DNA from: Heterostelium multicystogenum
Lineage: Eukaryota; Evosea; Eumycetozoa; Acytosteliales; Acytosteliaceae
Direction of reading: 5' to 3'
Assembly: GCA_003667245.1 (NCBI GenBank)
Contig: RCNN01000512.1
Coordinates: 1-64,000, forward strand
Length of the DNA: 64,000 bases
A program made the position numbers and the translations under genes. Under the pieces are notes generated by a model. That model was not told the DNA's origin, did no database searches, and saw nothing but the letters and a program-made list of their open reading frames with translations. Each line of letters opens with the position of its first letter. Positions within the stretch are counted from its first letter, which is position 1. Shown in pieces: positions 61,701 through 64,000 of the stretch.

Positions 61701-61937
61701 TTCACATTTATTGAGGAAGGAAATCAACATGTGTTTCAGGATCCCAATTCACCATCTCCACTTATAAATTTTAAGAAAAGAGAACTATTCTATCAAGCTT
61801 GGTCAGATATTTCGAGATTCCAAGAGACTCCCTATTCATATCAAGCTGAGGAGCCCATAAATACTTTGTTATTGCATTTCCCAGTTGTGGATGAGGATAG
61901 ACTTTATGAACTTTCCACAGCTGTTGAACCCAAATAA
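58711..61937 (+). CDS. Ras guanine nucleotide exchange factor (RasGEF)
   Basis: Activates Ras by GDP release. The N-terminus (MPIRQLFSEVSLIGITAV) is helical. A Pro/Ser-rich segment follows (ALPPPPPPSSLGSTPP). The RasGEF_N (REM) domain begins near DTKFLKTFITTYQSFAQPRV. The catalytic CDC25 domain has SPIELFFEWSPQAIAQQLTL, FREIEAREFLNQNFNK, APNIMRLINRSTQFSFWIAK, LLKINNFNTLMSLVAGLN and GINLTDFTFIEEGNQ. Introns are 58889-58942, 59169-59240, 59863-59994, 60589-60640, 61286-61340, 61459-61525 and 61624-61681, all GT-AG and phase-consistent. Frame changes occur near 58870, 59345, 61235-61255 and 61420. No GTPase, kinase or DEP domain is seen, so a simple exchange factor. The specific gef name is not determined. 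Confidence 0.93.
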
Positions 61938-62270
61938 ATATTAATTTGATAGTTAAAAACACTTTTAGCACTAAGTATTTCTATGGTTTATCACAATTAA
62001 ACAAATTATTTAATAATATCTTTTATTATCTACAGTTAATTAATTAATTTTAGATTTTCATTATTTACACATTTAATTATCAATCATTTTTACAAGAATA
62101 ACAAATATGAATAATTATTTAAATTTACACAAATTTTATAACAAAAGCATAGGACTCCAAGAGTCAAGATACAACTCTAGTATTACCAAAGTAGAGAATG
62201 TATATTTTTCAGATGTCAAAGTGAATCAACCACAACAACAGCCACTTCAATAAAAAGATATTTCATGATG
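61938..62270. other. intergenic region
   Basis: AT-rich spacer 3' of RasGEF. No gene seen. Confidence 0.6.
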
Positions 62271-62374
62271 CCAACAGAATCTTCAATGGCAAAGATTAGT
62301 AATAATAGTAAACCAATTGCTACAGTCAAGTTGCCAAATGTCACTTGATTTGTTGAAACATCTCGAGTATGACA

Positions 62375-63400
62375 GCAAGTTCATAGAATAGACTTTGAAA
62401 TACAACAAAGTGTATGCCAACCATGGATGGATATAGATGATCGTTTCAACACATTCAAATCTAATTGAACTTTATCAATGAGTTCAATAGGAATCCAGAC
62501 AAAACAATGACTGTTGAACTCAATGAGTTTTCAGATTGGACTGATGAGGAGAAAAGATTGTCATTGTTAGGTGCACTTGTCAACTCAAATGATATTGGTA
62601 TTCCATTTGAGAATCCAGTGTCTACTGTTCAGAGACAACTGATGGGCGTTTATATTGATTGGAGATCTCTTGATAAAGTTACATCAGTCAAAAACTAAAT
62701 GTCATGTGGATCATGTTATGCTTTTTCTTCTGCTGCGTCAATAGAGAGTGCTATTCTTATTCAGGGCTCTTCATCAAAAGATCTCAGTGAACAAGATTAA
62801 TCGATTGTAGCTATGGAAATTACCAAAGTGGCTTAAACTTTGGATTCAATGGAGGTGATCCAGCTACAACATTAGTACATGCACTTAGATATGGTATTTC
62901 ATTGGAGTCCAATTATCAATATTCATCTGGATCATCAAAAAACCATCATCTGGTAAATCGGTACCAAGAAATACATACAACTTCCAGTTACACTATGTAC
63001 CCCAAAGTGAAGATGCATTAGCAAATTCATTAGTAAATGGGCCAATTGCAGTCACACTAAATGGTCAGAACAATGCATTTTATAGCTATTCGGGATGTAT
63101 CTATAATGAACCAAGTTGCTCAACTACTATAAATCATGTAGTTCTCTTGGTTGGTTCAGATATAATCAATGGTCAAGAATACTGGATCATCAAGAATTCA
63201 TGGGGAACCAGTTGGGGAGAAAATGGGTAAGTAATTATAAATTATATTCTGTCAATTTATTAATTAATACAATCTTATTTAATCAATTCAATCTATAGAT
63301 TTATGAAAATTGCTAAAGGATATAACAGATGTGGAATTGTTTCAGAAAAAAGTTATTACGTTAATCCTAATTCACAATACATTTCAATTGTTTTTTTTCT
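62375..63400 (+). pseudogene. papain-family cysteine protease pseudogene
   Basis: Remnant of a C1A protease with I29 propeptide. Pieces in order: FIE-stop-TLKYNKVYANHGW, DDRFNTFKSN, NFINEFNRNPDKTM, VELNEFSDWT, YIDWRSLDKVTSVKN-stop-MSCGSCYAFSSAAS, NFGFNGGDPATTLVHALRYG, LVNGPIAVTL, INHVVLLVG and WIIKNSWGTSWGENG. An intron lies at about 63227-63299. The stop before MSCGSC replaces the oxyanion-hole Gln codon (TAA for CAA), and the TAG after FIE sits where relatives have Trp (TGG). Both are substitutions, not frame shifts. Several frame shifts occur too (near 62435, 62465, 62798 and 62940). No signal peptide is found. The active-site Trp is Tyr. Most likely non-functional. Confidence 0.75.
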
Positions 63401-63529
63401 CCATGACAGGTTAATATATTTCTTCCAAACAATAATTGATTTACAAGTTTCCAAATCAAGCTTTTTTATTTTCATTGAATTATGTTTATTAAATAGATTA
63501 GTTTGGCTCCGTTATAATTCTGTATGATT

Positions 63530-64000
63530 TGATTTAAATAGCTTTGATTTTTGAATGTTAAGTGATCTATATTTATTTGTGGAAGATTCTCATTCTTTTC
63601 CATTGACGAAAAGATTGTTATAGACTATAAAAAATTTTTAATAGAGAGCTTGACCTACAGCACTGCAACCACTTGTTTAAACACCTCCACCAGTACACTC
63701 AGCTCCAGATCTGATTATACAAGTTATCTTGTTCAGCTCGGTGTATTTAGTAATGAAATAAAATATGTTGTTTATTAATCGATGGAAAATTGTTTTTTTA
63801 AATACAAGTATCAAGATAAACAGTTATTACTTGGTTACAGCAATACTTGTGTAGATTCAAATATTTATAATTTCATTTAATCTAACAGCAGCTTTAGCTA
63901 CATCGTGTTAAATTTGTTATAATTAGTATATTTATCGTAGTTGAATTGCTAGAGATATATAAGTAAAGGAACTAGTTAGACATTCGACCTCGATTTGAAT
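63530..64000. other. window end, no gene assigned
   Basis: Mostly AT-rich. A GC-richer patch at about 63640-63740 (ACCACTTG...CTCAGCTCCAGATCTG) could be the end of a neighbouring gene on either strand, but no motif supports it. Confidence 0.4.

Overview
The window is nuclear DNA of a social amoeba (dictyostelid), species not determined. Non-coding DNA is very AT-rich with homopolymer and AAT runs. Introns are mostly 50-80 bp, GT(A)-AG and AT-rich. Proteins carry Asn/Gln/Ser runs. The gene families are typical of dictyostelids: FNIP-repeat proteins, a hybrid histidine kinase, RasGEF, costars and papain-like proteases.

Layout: 1-2.7 kb, a truncated FNIP-repeat gene (-) and a decayed stretch. 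5-8.4 kb, hybrid histidine kinase. 8.6-11 kb, costars gene (-) and a second, broken FNIP gene. 11.1-11.8 kb, an LTR-like non-coding element 3' of a tRNA-Ser(GCU). 12-18 kb, Twinkle-type mitochondrial helicase (-), a CX9C protein, CLPTM1 (-). 18.2-21.4 kb, cathepsin B, thioredoxin and an extended SDR (all -). 21.7-25.7 kb, PET100, dihydrofolate reductase, and a PH-patatin phospholipase (-). 27.4-35.1 kb, an LRR-receiver fusion, cullin-4, and DIS3 exosome nuclease (-). 36-41.6 kb, Fic protein, SNF2 ATPase, a small membrane protein. 41.6-46.2 kb, pseudouridine-degrading fusion enzyme (-), a HAP40/F8A homologue, AP-1 sigma. 47-56 kb, tyrosine phosphatase, LCM-type methyltransferase, CWC22, succinyl-CoA ligase beta (-). 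58.7-63.5 kb, RasGEF and a decayed papain-family protease.

Functions are mainly housekeeping. Mitochondrial roles are Twinkle, PET100, the CX9C protein and succinyl-CoA ligase. RNA roles are DIS3 and CWC22. Signalling and turnover roles are the histidine kinase, LRR-receiver, RasGEF, PTP, Fic and cullin-4. There is no operon logic; neighbours are independent transcription units, several of them convergent.

A dominant property is that most conserved genes are open only after one or more single-base frame changes, nearly always in short homopolymers. The tRNA shows the same signature. I read these mainly as consensus errors, so frame breaks alone should not be called pseudogenes. The exception is the protease near 62.4-63.4 kb, which also carries apparent nonsense substitutions. 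Coordinates of broken genes are outer limits; exon joins were inferred from splice sites and protein family matches.
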